Positions 1 through 10,900 of a DNA stretch of 26,709 nucleotides are shown here, piece by piece. Under the pieces are notes generated by a model. It was not told the origin of the DNA, searched no databases, and saw nothing but the letters and a program-made list of their open reading frames with translations. The stretch comes from Spirogloea muscicola (Eukaryota > Streptophyta > Zygnematophyceae > Spirogloeales > Spirogloeaceae), in contig WELB01000230.1 in the NCBI GenBank assembly GCA_009602725.1, positions 155,415-182,123 on the forward strand, given 5' to 3'. Position 1 is the first letter of the stretch. Every line of letters starts with the position of its first letter. Made by a program: the position numbers and the translations under genes.

Positions 1-236
1 TTGCACCGCCGCGCTGGTCGCGCCCTTGCAGCAGCCTCTGGCTTGCGCAGCGGGGTTGCTCTTCCTCCCCTCAGCTCATCTGACTTCCTACTGCTGACAC
101 GGGGGTATTGAGGGCGCCCTGTCTGCCTAGCCTTTGGCTCCGTCATGAACACCTGTATGCATCTGGCTGGCATTTCACAGCCGATTCTTTCATATCAGCA
201 GCCGCTTTCTTTATCCCGAGCTCCCAGCTTGCCGCC
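1..236 (+). promoter_or_regulatory. Upstream and 5' leader region of the PPR-Smr gene
   Basis: This stretch has no conserved reading frame and lies directly before the first ATG of the PPR-Smr gene, so it should hold its promoter and 5' untranslated region. The ATG at 237 sits in a good context (GCCGCCATGA). An imperfect inverted repeat, GGCTG at 165-169 and CAGCC at 178-182, lies about 60 bases upstream of the ATG and resembles short elements near 6801 and 17864. No TATA box stands out. The transcription start cannot be placed from sequence alone. Confidence 0.4.
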
Positions 237-3200
237 ATGACGGCATGGCGGCGGCCTCCCTGCCCGTCGCCACTCGCGCCTGGCCGCCATCCACGGCCGC
301 TCGCCACCCCCAGCCACCGCGTCTCCTGGCACGCCGCCACCGCAGCCTGCCACTCCGGCGTCCGTGCTGCCGGCGGCGCTGCGCTCGGGGCGAACGGGGC
401 CGCCCTCGTCTCCAGCCGGCGCGGCTGCGACCAAGTGGCCGCGGCGCTGTCGTCAACAACCTCGTGGCCGCTCCACTTCGATGAAGCAGGAGACGCCACG
501 GCTGCCCCCGACGCCGCTGGCGGCTGCAGCCGCGACGAGCCGTGGCCGGCCGCAACCGCATGCACCGCGGAGGCCCTGGTGGCCGAGCTGGCAGCCTCGC
601 GCCGAGGCTGCCGCCTGACGCGGAGCAGCGGGCCCTGGAGGCTGCTGGAGCGCCACTGCGCCGCGCTGCTCGCCCAAGGCCGCGCCGCTGCCTGCGTGGA
701 CGTCCTCGTAACGCTCGCCGGTGAGGCGCACTACGCCACGCAAGCTGCCCCAGCGCGCCCACTGCTGCGGGCTCGCGTACCGCCGCTGTTTAGTGCCACG
801 GCTGCGACGCTGCCCATCGAGCAAAGAGGGCGCGGGCTTGCCTGGCAGACATGCTGACGTGCCTTGTGGCGGGATTTGCATAGGGGCCAGGGTCCCGATC
901 CGAGCGCTCGTGCCGCCAGAGCGAGTGCTCGAGGTGTGCCTCCGGGAGGGTGGAGCTGCGCTGGCGCTCAGGTGGGGCAGCCGAGCCCTGCAGAAGGTGC
1001 ACCTAGTGTCTAGCGCGGCGTACCCATTTCATTCGACAGGCTCCTGCGCCGTGTTGCTCAGTCGAGGCTCGTCTCGAGAGCTCAGACTCCTCAGTGCAGA
1101 TACGCGTCACTGCAGCGGCGCCTGAAGACGAGTGTCTACACACGCATGATCACGGATCTGGGCCGCATGGGCGACTTGGCTGGCGTTCACCTCGTCCTGG
1201 ACCACATGCTGCGCTGCCGCCTCAAGCCGGACTCGCACAACTTCCGGGCTGCTATAGATGCTTGCGCCCGCAATGGCAACCCAGCAGAAGCACTGGCGAT
1301 ATTCAAGGTAGGTGGATGCTGGAGACCTGCTGTGAGGGCCTCCCGATGCTTGCTTGCAGGCGTTGTTTGGCCGGGCTTTCAGGCGCTTTGCTGATTAAGT
1401 TCACTCTGCGCATCCATGGCATCTGCTGCACAAGTTTGCTGTCTTCATGCTACGAGGGCATTTTGTGACAAGAGCAATCGCGCACTGAGCGAGCATCTGC
1501 CGTCCTGCCACTGTGACTGCTCGCAGTTGATGAAGACTTGTGGTGTCCTGCCCAACGTGTTTACATACAACAGTTTGCTTACTGCGCTTGCTGCTGCCGA
1601 TCCATGGCCGACCTTTTCGGCCATGGCTACGGATGGCGTTGAGCCGGACGGTGCCACGTGGGCTGCGCTCCTCAAGTCCTGTGCTGTGACGGGCCGTGCT
1701 GATGTGGCCATCTCCCTCTGGCGTCGCATGGAGGCCTGGGCGTCGCACAAGGAAGACCGCCTGCTGGACATCATGGCATACACCACGCTCATCAAGGTGA
1801 CCTGAGCCATTTCTGCCCGTGACATCATGCAATTACATAACATGTCAGGAGCTGAGCAATGAGTAACAGCTAAACAAGCGAATCTGACTTCATGTCAGAG
1901 TTGACCTTTAGCTACCGCTCTAATTAAGCTGCCGTTGCCCTGCAGCCTGAGGACTCGCTGCAATTAGCAATGGCATTGACGCACGCAGTTGCGGTGTTAT
2001 CAGGTCCTTGCAAAAGCAAACATGTGGCAGGAGGCCCTAAGCGTGCGGAGGGCTATGGAGGACAATGGCGTGCAGCCGAACGTTGTGACGTGGACGGCAC
2101 TGATTGGGGCATGTGCGCAGGCAGGCCTGGTGGAGCAGGCTTTCTCCACCTTCGATGACATGGTATACAGTGGTGTGGTGCCAACCACTCGCACTTACAA
2201 CATGCTCATCAATGCCTGCATTGAGGCGGGGCAGGTGGAGCGCGCCTTCCTCCTACTTGAGGAGATGAAAGGAGGGGGCCGATCGAGGGATCAGACGCCT
2301 GCTGTACGAGACTATCACAATGCGACACTGCCAAGTGAGGGTCCAGTGGACTTGATGTCTGCTGGATGGAGAGGCAGTCCACCGCGAGGCAGTGCATGTT
2401 CTGCAGACGTGGGGACGCCTCACTCCTGTACACTGCCGACACAAGCTCAGCCAGACAGATGCTTAGAGAAAGCTGCACCGCAAGCTCGGCGGTCCGATGG
2501 GTCCGGCTGGATAGACAGCAAAGCTGGCAGGAGAGACAGTGGCAGAGCAGATGGTAAACAGGGGTGTGCCCCCGATGAGGTGACCTATAGTACTTTGATG
2601 AAGGCCTGCGGAGCCGCTCCTTTGAAGGTGACAGCCCGCCCCTTCTGGATTGGCCAGTCAGCAGCGTCCTTGCCGTTGCAAATGGCGCAGCCAGGGCTCA
2701 GGTTGGTGCCAAGGCTCACGTGGCAGGTGTCTTGGAGGTGACTTGCAGGTCCGAAAGCTGATGGCGGAGATGGAAACCGCAGGGATGCAGCTTACACAGC
2801 AAACATGGAACATTCTTTTGGATGCTCATGGTAGCACGGGGGACTTGCCTGGGGCTCTGCAAGTAAAGCTCCCATGTACTCTAGAGATTCTACCAGCCTG
2901 GTGCTTGCATTGCTTTGCACTGACAAGGTGCGGTCCTGGTTGGAAAATGTTGATGGAACTTGTGGAGCCTTCATGTCTTGCGTCTGTTTGTGCATCTCAT
3001 CTCTGGTTGCGCAGAACGTTGTTGTGATTGCTCCTCAGTGATGATTGCTACAAGTCAATCAGGTGTTCGAGGAGGCCCGTGAAGCTGGCATGATTGCGGA
3101 TGTTGTTGCGTACACTGCGCTAATTAAGGTTCTTTACTGCACTTGGCTTTCCTGCACGACTGAGCAGATACACGAAATGTTTTGGACCTCCAGTTTTGAC

Positions 3201-5307
3201 TTTAATTTGGCCATGACAAAAAGCTGAGGCTGCATGCAGGCCTGTGTAAGAGCTGGAGATGAGGACCAGGCTTTTGCAGTATACAGTGCCATGAAAGAGA
3301 GAGGAGTAATAGCGAACATGGTGATTGTAGTTGGCATAGCGCCCATGCAGGACTTGTTTATGCTCACATGTACTGAAGGATCACCTGTCCTATGCGTCCT
3401 TGTGGTAGTCCGCTCTTGAGAGCTGGAAGCATGAGTGTCGCACGTGCTTTTCCAGTGCTCCTCGTGATGTCGTCATATACTTACGCCACGCCGCTTGCTG
3501 GATGTTTTAAGCAAGTATGAGGTTAAGGTGCTTCTGAGTGTCCAGTTTAAGTGAAGATAGCCTTGGTTCTGTCATGATGCATCACTTCTTCAGTCAGTTT
3601 GTAGAATCTGTGCTATACTTACCAGATAGATTGTTGTCCCATTTCATACAGGTGACTTTCAATACACTCCTGAGGCTGCACAGGAGGTGCAACCTTCATG
3701 AAGTCCAGCGAGCACTTGCCCTGTACGAGGAGATGCGTGATGCCGGGTGTGACCAGTGTGCTCATGAGCCCAGTGCCATTTTCCAGCTTGTTGTAGCCCC
3801 TTGTAACAATCTGCCTCGGCAGACCACTTTGAGTGAATCATACGCATTCTGCATCATGGGCTGAACTCTAAATGCATCCACGAGATAGAGTGAGCCTTTC
3901 ACCAAGCAAGGCAGGTGTGCAGTGAGTTGCATTGCTCAGCAGCACTCACGTTTCTCCTTGGCAGCTACAGAGGCTTGCTCTAGGGTGGCAACAACCAGGG
4001 GCATACGCTTGAGTGATGCCGCTTAGTGCTGAGCACTAGCATTTGTTGTGACCTGTAGGTATGCCCCAAATGACCACCTCTTGAGGTCACTGCTCAAGGA
4101 GTGGGCTGAGGGAGCGCTTGAAGGAAAGGCTTGTGGACAAAGCAGAGCCCAGAGTGGCAGCGCCTGTGCCAAGGCTGCCCCCCACTGGTCGCTGGCGCAG
4201 CAGGACGATGGAACCCCCAAGTTCACGGGGCTGCTGCTCCAGAGAGTGGCTTGTCACGCCAGGGATGGATCCCCAGGAGTTATTGACTTGCATGGGCTCT
4301 CCAAGGTGTAGACGCCAGTGTAGGAGAAACCCTGCTCGTATACTTCCAATAAAACCAATGTGAAGTGCTGAGACTCTCACTAGGAGTGTCAAGGCTTGTC
4401 AGTGGCTGATGCTTTTCTTGTGTGCTACCATGCAGACTGAAGCAAGGACAGCAGTGCTGTCAGTCCTGCGCTTGATCAAGGAGCTACATGGAAAAGGTCA
4501 TTACTTCGTCTCCAGTACACCACTCAGTTTCACCAGTTAGCTTCGCCCAGTCAAGTTGTGTTCTAGATATCTTGATTGGCTGCCAATTTTTTGTTTGACA
4601 AAAAGCAGAATCTTTGTTGCATTGGTGCAGCCAAACCTGTGCTGGATGACCTGGTCATCATAACAGGCGTAGGGAAGCACAGCGAGGTTCCGGGTGTGAG
4701 CGTGGTGCGCGAGGCCGTGCTGCACGTGCTGCAAGTGGAGCTCGGCCTCCCTGTGCTGGCCTCCAACCCCCACGCAGCTCAAGAGCGGCTGGAGGCGCCA
4801 AAGCGGCCTCTCCAGGGAGCAGCCCCGCCGCTGGAGCATGACGTGCTCTCAGGGCAGGCAACACGAGGTGGCAGATCAAGCATAGAGGCATTGTTGGGTG
4901 AGCCTTCGGTGCTGCACAGTGAGCGATCCAGGAGACGTGCAAAGCCCTCTGTACACGGGACTGAGCAAATAGTTTCCCTGACAGCGGCGGCAGCGTCAAG
5001 CAACCTCCAAGAGAAGGACGAGAAAGACGAGGCAGCAGATGAGAAAGCAGGTGCTACAAGAGGCTCCCTGGAGCAGGGAAAGCTGCACGGACTGCCAACT
5101 ACTATGAGGGAGCCTGCTGACAGCTTCGAGCTCATTGCTACCACGCCCTTCCACAGCCCTGCAAGCAAGACATCACTCTTAGACGGGGCTATACGGCGTC
5201 CCTCATTGAATCCGGGCCGCTTGAAGGTACCCAAAGATGCCCTTAATGCATGGCTGGCCAAGCGAAAAGAGCTGGCAGCTGTGCAAAGATTGCATGGTGC
5301 TCTCTAA
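237..5307 (+). CDS. Pentatricopeptide repeat (PPR) protein with C-terminal Smr domain
   Basis: Exon model: 237-720, 1081-1307, 1527-1796, 1989-2627, 2749-2862, 3063-3128, 3240-3320, 3652-3746, 4059-4305, 4436-4496, 4631-5307 (stop TAA); about 986 aa if exon 4 is continuous. The N-terminus is rich in Arg, Ala, Pro and Ser with few acids, like an organelle transit peptide. PPR motifs run through exons 2-9, for example VTWTALIGACAQAGLVEQAF and TYNMLINACIEAGQVERAF. The Smr domain spans exons 9-11: IDLHGLSK, then ITGVGKHS after the last intron, which phase joins exactly. A charged, low-complexity tail follows. PPR proteins bind organelle RNA in a sequence-specific way; Smr domains are nuclease-like or nucleic-acid-binding. 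A plastid or mitochondrial RNA factor is inferred. Weak points are the start of exon 2 and an extra segment inside exon 4 (about 2270-2560) that breaks the PPR spacing and may hide an intron. GUN1 shares this architecture, but orthology is not shown. Confidence 0.86.
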
Positions 5308-5589
5308 GCATATCAGAGCTGACAATAATGACAATGGACTATTTGGTGGAAATAACGGGGTTGAGTAGCACACTTTTGTGGCTCTTGTTGCATAAGGTCA
5401 CGCCTGGAACACCTTGTCCACTCTTTCCAACTTAGTAGGCCAGTCGTCCGTGGTCCACCTGGTCCATGCTCTAAGCTGAAGGTGGGCCTTGCGCACAGGG
5501 TTCTGTCCTCTTCCTCAGGCCTCCATACACTCGTTTCTATACCCCAGGGTCTTCAGCCTTTCAGAAGGGTAACTGATGGCCAGCAGAGA
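5308..5589. other. Spacer after the PPR-Smr gene
   Basis: This should contain the 3' untranslated region of the upstream gene. I see no gene, no strong repeat and no TGTAA polyadenylation signal of the kind common in many chlorophytes. Confidence 0.4.
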
Positions 5590-6107
5590 CTAAATATACA
5601 GTTTCTTGAACTGCCTTGCTACCTGGCCGCTCGGCCTATTTCGTGCTACCTCTGCAGGTAGGCTAACCCCAACATAAGCTTCGGCACCAGAAATCTTCAT
5701 GACAAGCCCATAGCAGATTGACAGGAAGTGGATAATCCTGGAACGCTGAGGATTCACCACGGACATCTGGTCAACAGGTCTAGTCACTAAGACCTGAAAG
5801 CCCCGTGCACATCGACGGCCAGTGGGACGAATTCGTCCACTTCCCCATGATCCGCATTTTCAGCCGCTTTGCCAAGAGCGGCGGTCGCAGCTGCATGCCC
5901 AGCCTTCGAGGCAGAGAGCTCCAGATTGGAACGATTAACCACATCTGTTGAGACCACGTTGGTAATAACTCGCTGGCCACCGCCCGGCGTGGTGAACTCC
6001 AGGTCGACCCGCCGAGTATAGAGTCCATCAGCCCTCTGCAGGATGGGCATGATGGACGTGTTCCCGATCGCCACTGTGTACCCTGCCTCCAAGAAGATGC
6101 CGAACAT
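5590..6107 (-). mobile_element. Degenerate C-terminal fragment of a non-LTR retroelement (reverse-transcriptase-type) protein
   Basis: On the minus strand, 6107 to 5787 stays open and encodes a segment with YTRRVDLEFTTPGGGQRVI, then an Ala-rich stretch, then FVPLAVDVHGAFRS. This order (a DL or DVVV strand, an Ala/Lys helix, and a closing FVPLAVDVHGAF) is typical, from memory, of the extreme C-terminus of LINE-like reverse transcriptase proteins in green algae. After a stop or frame break it seems to continue to 5590 with NPQRSRIIHFL, which resembles the final helix of the same family. I see no reverse transcriptase core (no YADD) and no intact endonuclease, target-site duplication or poly(A) tail. 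The piece is therefore read as an old 5'-truncated and decayed insertion. A host gene using this domain is less likely because the frame is broken and nothing flanks it. Confidence 0.5.
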
Positions 6108-6860
6108 GGCATTCTCCTAAAGGCCAGCCCACAGAAGAGGTGAGGTGGGGGCCGGCAACACAACGCGTCTGAGCTGGGTCGCCAGGCGCCGTCCCGAGCG
6201 CCCTCGGTGACGCCACAACAACAGAAGCCACAAGCCACAAGCCACAAGCCACAAGGCACAGACAGGGTATGGCGCCATGGGTCGCATCCGTTGCTCTAGC
6301 CCCGATACCCGAGTCGTCGCCCCCGCCCCCGCAGTGACCACCTCCTCCCGGCCGCAATCGACACTTTCGGCTGCTTGGGTCCTCGCTTCCATACCCTACT
6401 CGAGAACATAGCGAGTCTAGGATATGCACGACGCGAGGATTTGCTCCCAGCCCAGATGGGTATGCCGGCAGCCTATCTGTCATTTTTGCGACGTCGAGTG
6501 TCAACCTGTCTGCAGCGAGCTCAGGCGTATGCTCTGCATCAGAAAGCTGGTCGAGCCTTAGCTGCTGGCACAAGAGCTAGTCAATTGCCGTCCGGTATTC
6601 GACCGTCAGCTAGCGACCTCTATGTGCTGACTCGTGGTTACTGAGCGGGTCAGCTTATAGCAGGTGACGTACATTTGTCCAATGTGCTTGCCTTTGTACT
6701 TGACCACACATGGCCTCCCCATCTCTTAATACACACGCATTCTTCCGCCCGTTCATTTCATGCGCACCGAGCGCCTTCTCTATCGCTCTCTCGCGTATGC
6801 ACCTGGCCGGGTTTTACAGCCGCTCCGCTTATTTTAACATGGCCCTGTGGACCTTGTTCG
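6108..6860. other. Spacer without a recognisable gene
   Basis: Several short frames are open on both strands but none shows a known motif. Part of the stretch just above 6107 may be further decayed retroelement. It also holds the 8-bp tandem repeat at 6226-6257. Near 6801-6818 there is an element (CTGGCCGG, then ACAGCCG) resembling those upstream of the PPR-Smr and methyltransferase genes. Confidence 0.4.
6226..6257. repeat. Short tandem repeat, AGCCACAA x4
   Basis: Four head-to-tail copies of AGCCACAA can be read directly, the last running into a near-match. It lies at the upstream edge (on the minus strand) of the retroelement remnant. It is probably a slippage repeat with no coding role. 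Confidence 0.85.
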
Positions 6861-6861
6861 A

Positions 6862-7820
6862 GAGAAAGGGCTCGCCCATTGAGGAGAGGGGCTGGACAAG
6901 CCAGCCCAAAAAGAAGAAGTGGCACTCCCAATGGGGGCAAGGGCTGCGAAAAGCCAGCCCAAAAAGAATGAACAAAGTACGAGTAGGGGGCCAGGGGAAG
7001 CGCCAAGGAAAGCAAGCACAAGTACGAAGCAGAGCTGCTACGAATCACTCAGTAACCCCTGCTAAGCAGCCGCAGATCCGAGAGGCTAGGCGCCTGTAAA
7101 GAAAGAGCTCGCCCATTGAGGATAGGGGCTGGAACAGCCAGCCCAAAAAGGAATGAGCAGAGTACAAGAAGCCCAAGAAGAAGGGGGCCAGGCGAATGAA
7201 CAAAGTACGAGAAGGGGGCCAGAGGAAGCGCTAAGAAAGAAGAGCTTAGCTAGCTTAGCTCTTTCTTCTAAAGAGCTCGCCCATTGAGGATAGGGGCTGG
7301 AACAGGCGAAGCACTAAGGCGAAGCACTAAGAAAGAAGCACACAAGAAGAAACAAAGCAGCTACTAACTACTCAGTAACCCCTGCTAAGCAGTCGCAGGT
7401 CAGAGAGGCTATGTTCCTGGAAGGACGTCCCCTGGCTAGAGCCGGAGGCAGCAGCGAGGGCTCGGCCGGCACGTAGGTGCAGCGCAGTGCAGGGCTCGCC
7501 CATTGAGGATATTGAGGATAGGGGCTGGAAAAACCAGCCTGTTCTCTCTTCTTCTGGCTTCTTCTGGCTTTGCTATCGGTTCCCGTGAGAAGAAGGGCTC
7601 GCCCATTGAGAATATGGGCTGGAACAGCCAGCCCAAAAACGAATGAACAGAGTACAAGAAGAGGGGGGGGGAAGCCAGGCGAAGCCCTCAGGCGAAGCAG
7701 CAGAAATGACAAGCACACAAGAAAAAAACAAAGCAGCTACTAACCACTCAGTAACCCCTGCTAAGCAGGCGCAGGTCGGAGAGGCTATGCTCCTGGAAGT
7801 ATGTCCCCTGGCCAGAGCCA
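6862..7820. repeat. Array of degenerate interspersed direct repeats with internal inverted repeats
   Basis: Two recurring blocks alternate. Block 1 starts with GCTCGCCCATTGAG at 6870, 7107, 7275, 7494 and 7597, usually followed by GGGCTGG, five spacer bases, CCAGCCC and an A-rich run. Block 2 (ACTCAGTAACCCCTGCTAAG) occurs near 7047, 7369 and 7746, with about 25 more matching bases after it (GCAGGTC, then GAGAGGCTATG). Stem arms are clear at 6889/6901, 7126/7138, 7522/7534 and 7616/7628; the copy at 7294 has lost its right arm. Spacing between copies is irregular, so this is a partly duplicated and eroded array rather than a clean satellite. It ends about 145 bases before the VPS50 start codon, so it probably overlaps that promoter. 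It could be a non-autonomous mobile element or duplicated promoter elements. I see no coding capacity. Confidence 0.8.
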
Positions 7821-7965
7821 GAGGCAGCGTGGAGCTCCCCAGCTCGCCCTTCACCAGCAGCCGCACTCGTCTTCCCAGGGCCCGCGATACCCGGCGGGCC
7901 CCGCGCCCCCCGGGCACCCCCCCCGCCGGACGCGCCCGCCGCCGCCNGCGGCGGCCGCGGCGGCC
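7821..7965 (+). promoter_or_regulatory. GC-rich leader of VPS50 with an unresolved base
   Basis: This is very GC-rich sequence directly before the VPS50 ATG. It contains GCC triplet runs that form a near-palindrome around the single ambiguous base N at 7947. The ambiguity probably reflects sequencing trouble in a hairpin-prone stretch. It most likely holds the 5' untranslated region. Confidence 0.45.
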
Positions 7966-10900
7966 ATGATGGACTTCCAGAGCTGGGCGGAGCGCTGGGT
8001 GCGGCACGTCCAGGCGTCGTCGCTGCCCCGCCTCCCGGCTGCCGGCGGCCACCCGCAGGTGCGGCGACGCCAGGGCACGCCGTGATTTCCATTCCTCTCT
8101 GCCTGCTGGTGGTCGAGCCTCTGCAGGCTGGCGCGCCAGCAATGCGGTCCATCGGTCGTCACATCCGCAGGCCAGCAAGGGCCTCAGCTGCTGGCAGGCA
8201 GCTAGCCTCCCGGAGGTTACCTGGCGCTCGGAGCACCCTGCCTGCTGCCAGCTGCAGCTCGACAGCCCCACAGCCAGATGCCTTGCTAGCCTGCCGGGCG
8301 TGAGCTCTGAGGCCTGGCGCTTGCAATCTCTCTGCTGTGCACGGGGCCCTGCAGCGCACCACTTGTTACATGGACGCTTTGAGGCGTCAGTTGTCCACGT
8401 TGCTGCAAGTTTTGAACAGAAGTGCCTGAAGAGAGATTGAGAGCTCTCTGATCGGCGCTTGCAAGGCCCGGACTCCTAAAGAAGTCCGGCCATGCTGCAA
8501 GGCCTTGGCCCAATGCAAGCATGACTGGCTGCAGCATTGAAGAAAAAGTGAATGCCGTGGTCATCGCATCCCAAAAAGTGCTCCTGCTGCTTCGCGCTTC
8601 ATAGAGGACTGTTTATGTGTTTCTGGCGTGCAGTTGAGCCACAATTGAGTGATATGCTGCCAGATTGACATCTCTCACAAGCTGCTGAGCACATGCAACA
8701 GTACATCTATGGACAGGTGCCGCCTCAGGCGATAGCGGCAGCGAGGGTCGCCCGCCGACTGGTCTCAGTGCCGCCACACCAGCGCTATCCAATTCGTACA
8801 ACGTCAGCCTCCTCACTTGGTAGCAAGAGTAGCGATGCTGATGGAGAGGCTGGCACCCCCACCGCAGAATACGAAGACCTTGATTTAGCATTCTACCAGA
8901 AGGTACTTCAGGCGCTCCTTCTGCACATTCTTACTGTCTGCAAGTGGGAGACATAGATTCTGCAACTCTTTCAGGATGTTGAGCTGGTTATCACAAACTT
9001 TGTTGCAGAACATCAGTCGAGTCCACAGTCAGTAGAAACAGCCTGAGCTAGCTGTGCTGAGCAGGACTTCGACCCGGTGAGGTACATGCTGGAGCGCTTG
9101 CCTGAGATCGAATTCGATCAGGCCTTCCTTGGAGCTGAGGCAAGCTCTATGCTACGCCCCTCCTTTTACCAGCTAGTCGTACTTGTCTTCGGTCAGTAGA
9201 GCCATCACCTTGCTGTTAGGAAGTATGCAAGCTCCCTTGTATTTCTAGTTGCAGTCAGTCAGCCTTGCATATTGAGGTAGCCCTCGTTGCAGTATCTGAA
9301 CGCTCTTACCGCTCTGTCTTGGGGGGGAGGTGTGATTACTTGTACTTGCTTTTGTTGGCGGCATAGTGCCGGAAGAAGCTTCAGCAGCTTGACTCGGTCA
9401 CAGAGGAGCTCTCTCAGCAAGTTATGGAGCACCACGAGGAGATGGGTGAGCTTTTTCAGAAGTACAAGCAGGAGACCTGGCAATAAAGATCATTCTACGC
9501 AAAGCAGTTGGCTACACACAAGCAGCTAGGAGATTGCGATCAAGCCTGTTTGATTACGAGCTTCCTGGACATAGTTGGCCAATGGATATTGGTGAACACT
9601 CAAATTCATTGCAGCAGTTGCACAGTGCTTAAACAACCACAAGAAGCTGCTGTGGCTCCAAGCCGAACCTTGCCGAGGCTCAAGGCTTGACCAGCAGGCA
9701 CTTTGCTGTTGCTTCATAAGAGAAATCCATGATAAAGTTGTTTGTATGGACTTGTGACAGTGCAAGGCGTTCATCTCGTGGCTGAGCTAGAAAGAGATCT
9801 GCAGTTGACAAGTATCATCTGCAGGGTGATGAGCTATAGCTGCTCCCTTTGACATCACCTACATGAGATTGCATCGAAAGCCGTGGTGATTTGCATTTTG
9901 ACAAAGCATCTGAACTCAGACGCATTGTTCGGCGTCTGCAGAATGGGAGGAGATACCTAGCACAGGCGATGGAAGATGTCACTCAAAATCTGGCCGTGTA
10001 TGATGCTGTCCGACAGAAACAGATCTTACTGGCACGTGAACCCAACACAGCATTGAAAGAAAAGAGGGTTTTGCTATTGTAGTTGCCTTCTGTCATCATA
10101 AGTCTGCCGCTTTTATGAGACCTTCTAGCTTCAGAGCATGCCCCCAACATGACGTCATCTTCAACGTGCATGATCTTATATCGCTTCTCTGTTTCCAGGA
10201 CACTGTGCCGATCCTGCATCAGATCCAGGATCTTGCTAGACTAAAGGCTGGTCTCGACAAGTTGCTGGAGAGTGGGGATTATGCCAAGGTGAGGGTTAAA
10301 TTGAGGCTCATGACAGTGGGATTTTCCACCCGCTGGACTCTCTTTCTGCATGCGAGATTCTCACGACTTTCTGTGCCACATCTGGCAGGCACTCCGTGTG
10401 TGCTCCCACTGCCTGGTGCTCATGCAAGAGTACTCCAGGTTTAAGGCTGTGCAAGACATGAACAGCAGCATTGAGGTTGGCACCTGCCCAGACCGCTCAT
10501 GCCACTGTTCCCCCTCCTAGTACCTGAGATATGCTGACCAGCTTTGGGGACTGCAGCCACTGTACTCATTAGATGGGGCCCATTGCTAAGAATGTCGAGA
10601 AGTCAAGGACAAGCATGCCCATAAGTTCACAAGGAAGATAGATGCTCTTGCTTGCATTCAGCTTGGAGCATGTGTTAGACCATAGCACACGCATCTAGGA
10701 TAAGCAAGTTTTTGAGCTTTCCTGTGGAACCTCAGTATCATAAGTAAAGTTGGATCACTGGACTTGACTGTGCAGTCTGAAAGCATTGTCAATATTGTCA
10801 TTCATGTGGGTCACTCACTGCAGCAATAAGTTGAATGTGCATGAATGTGCATGTGCATGTGCATCAAGCAACAAGCTTGATGCACATTCGTATTGTCGTA

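Noticed and set aside
143-881. Long minus-strand and alternative-frame open stretches over the PPR-Smr start
   Set aside because: High GC makes stop codons rare in all frames; only the frame starting at 237 continues in phase into PPR exons.
4658-5261. Minus-strand open frames of 113 and 160 codons opposite the Smr exon
   Set aside because: The plus strand carries the recognisable Smr motif and tail in a continuous exon; the opposite frames are shadows.
7236-7270. Apparent hairpin AAGAAAGAAGAGCT ... AGCTCTTTCTTCT
   Set aside because: The arms pair only imperfectly, and the centre is a 9-base direct repeat (AGCTTAGCT twice), so it looks like slippage sequence.
6862-7820. CRISPR-like array
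   Set aside because: Repeat spacing is irregular, units are diverged, there are no uniform spacers, and the genome is eukaryotic.
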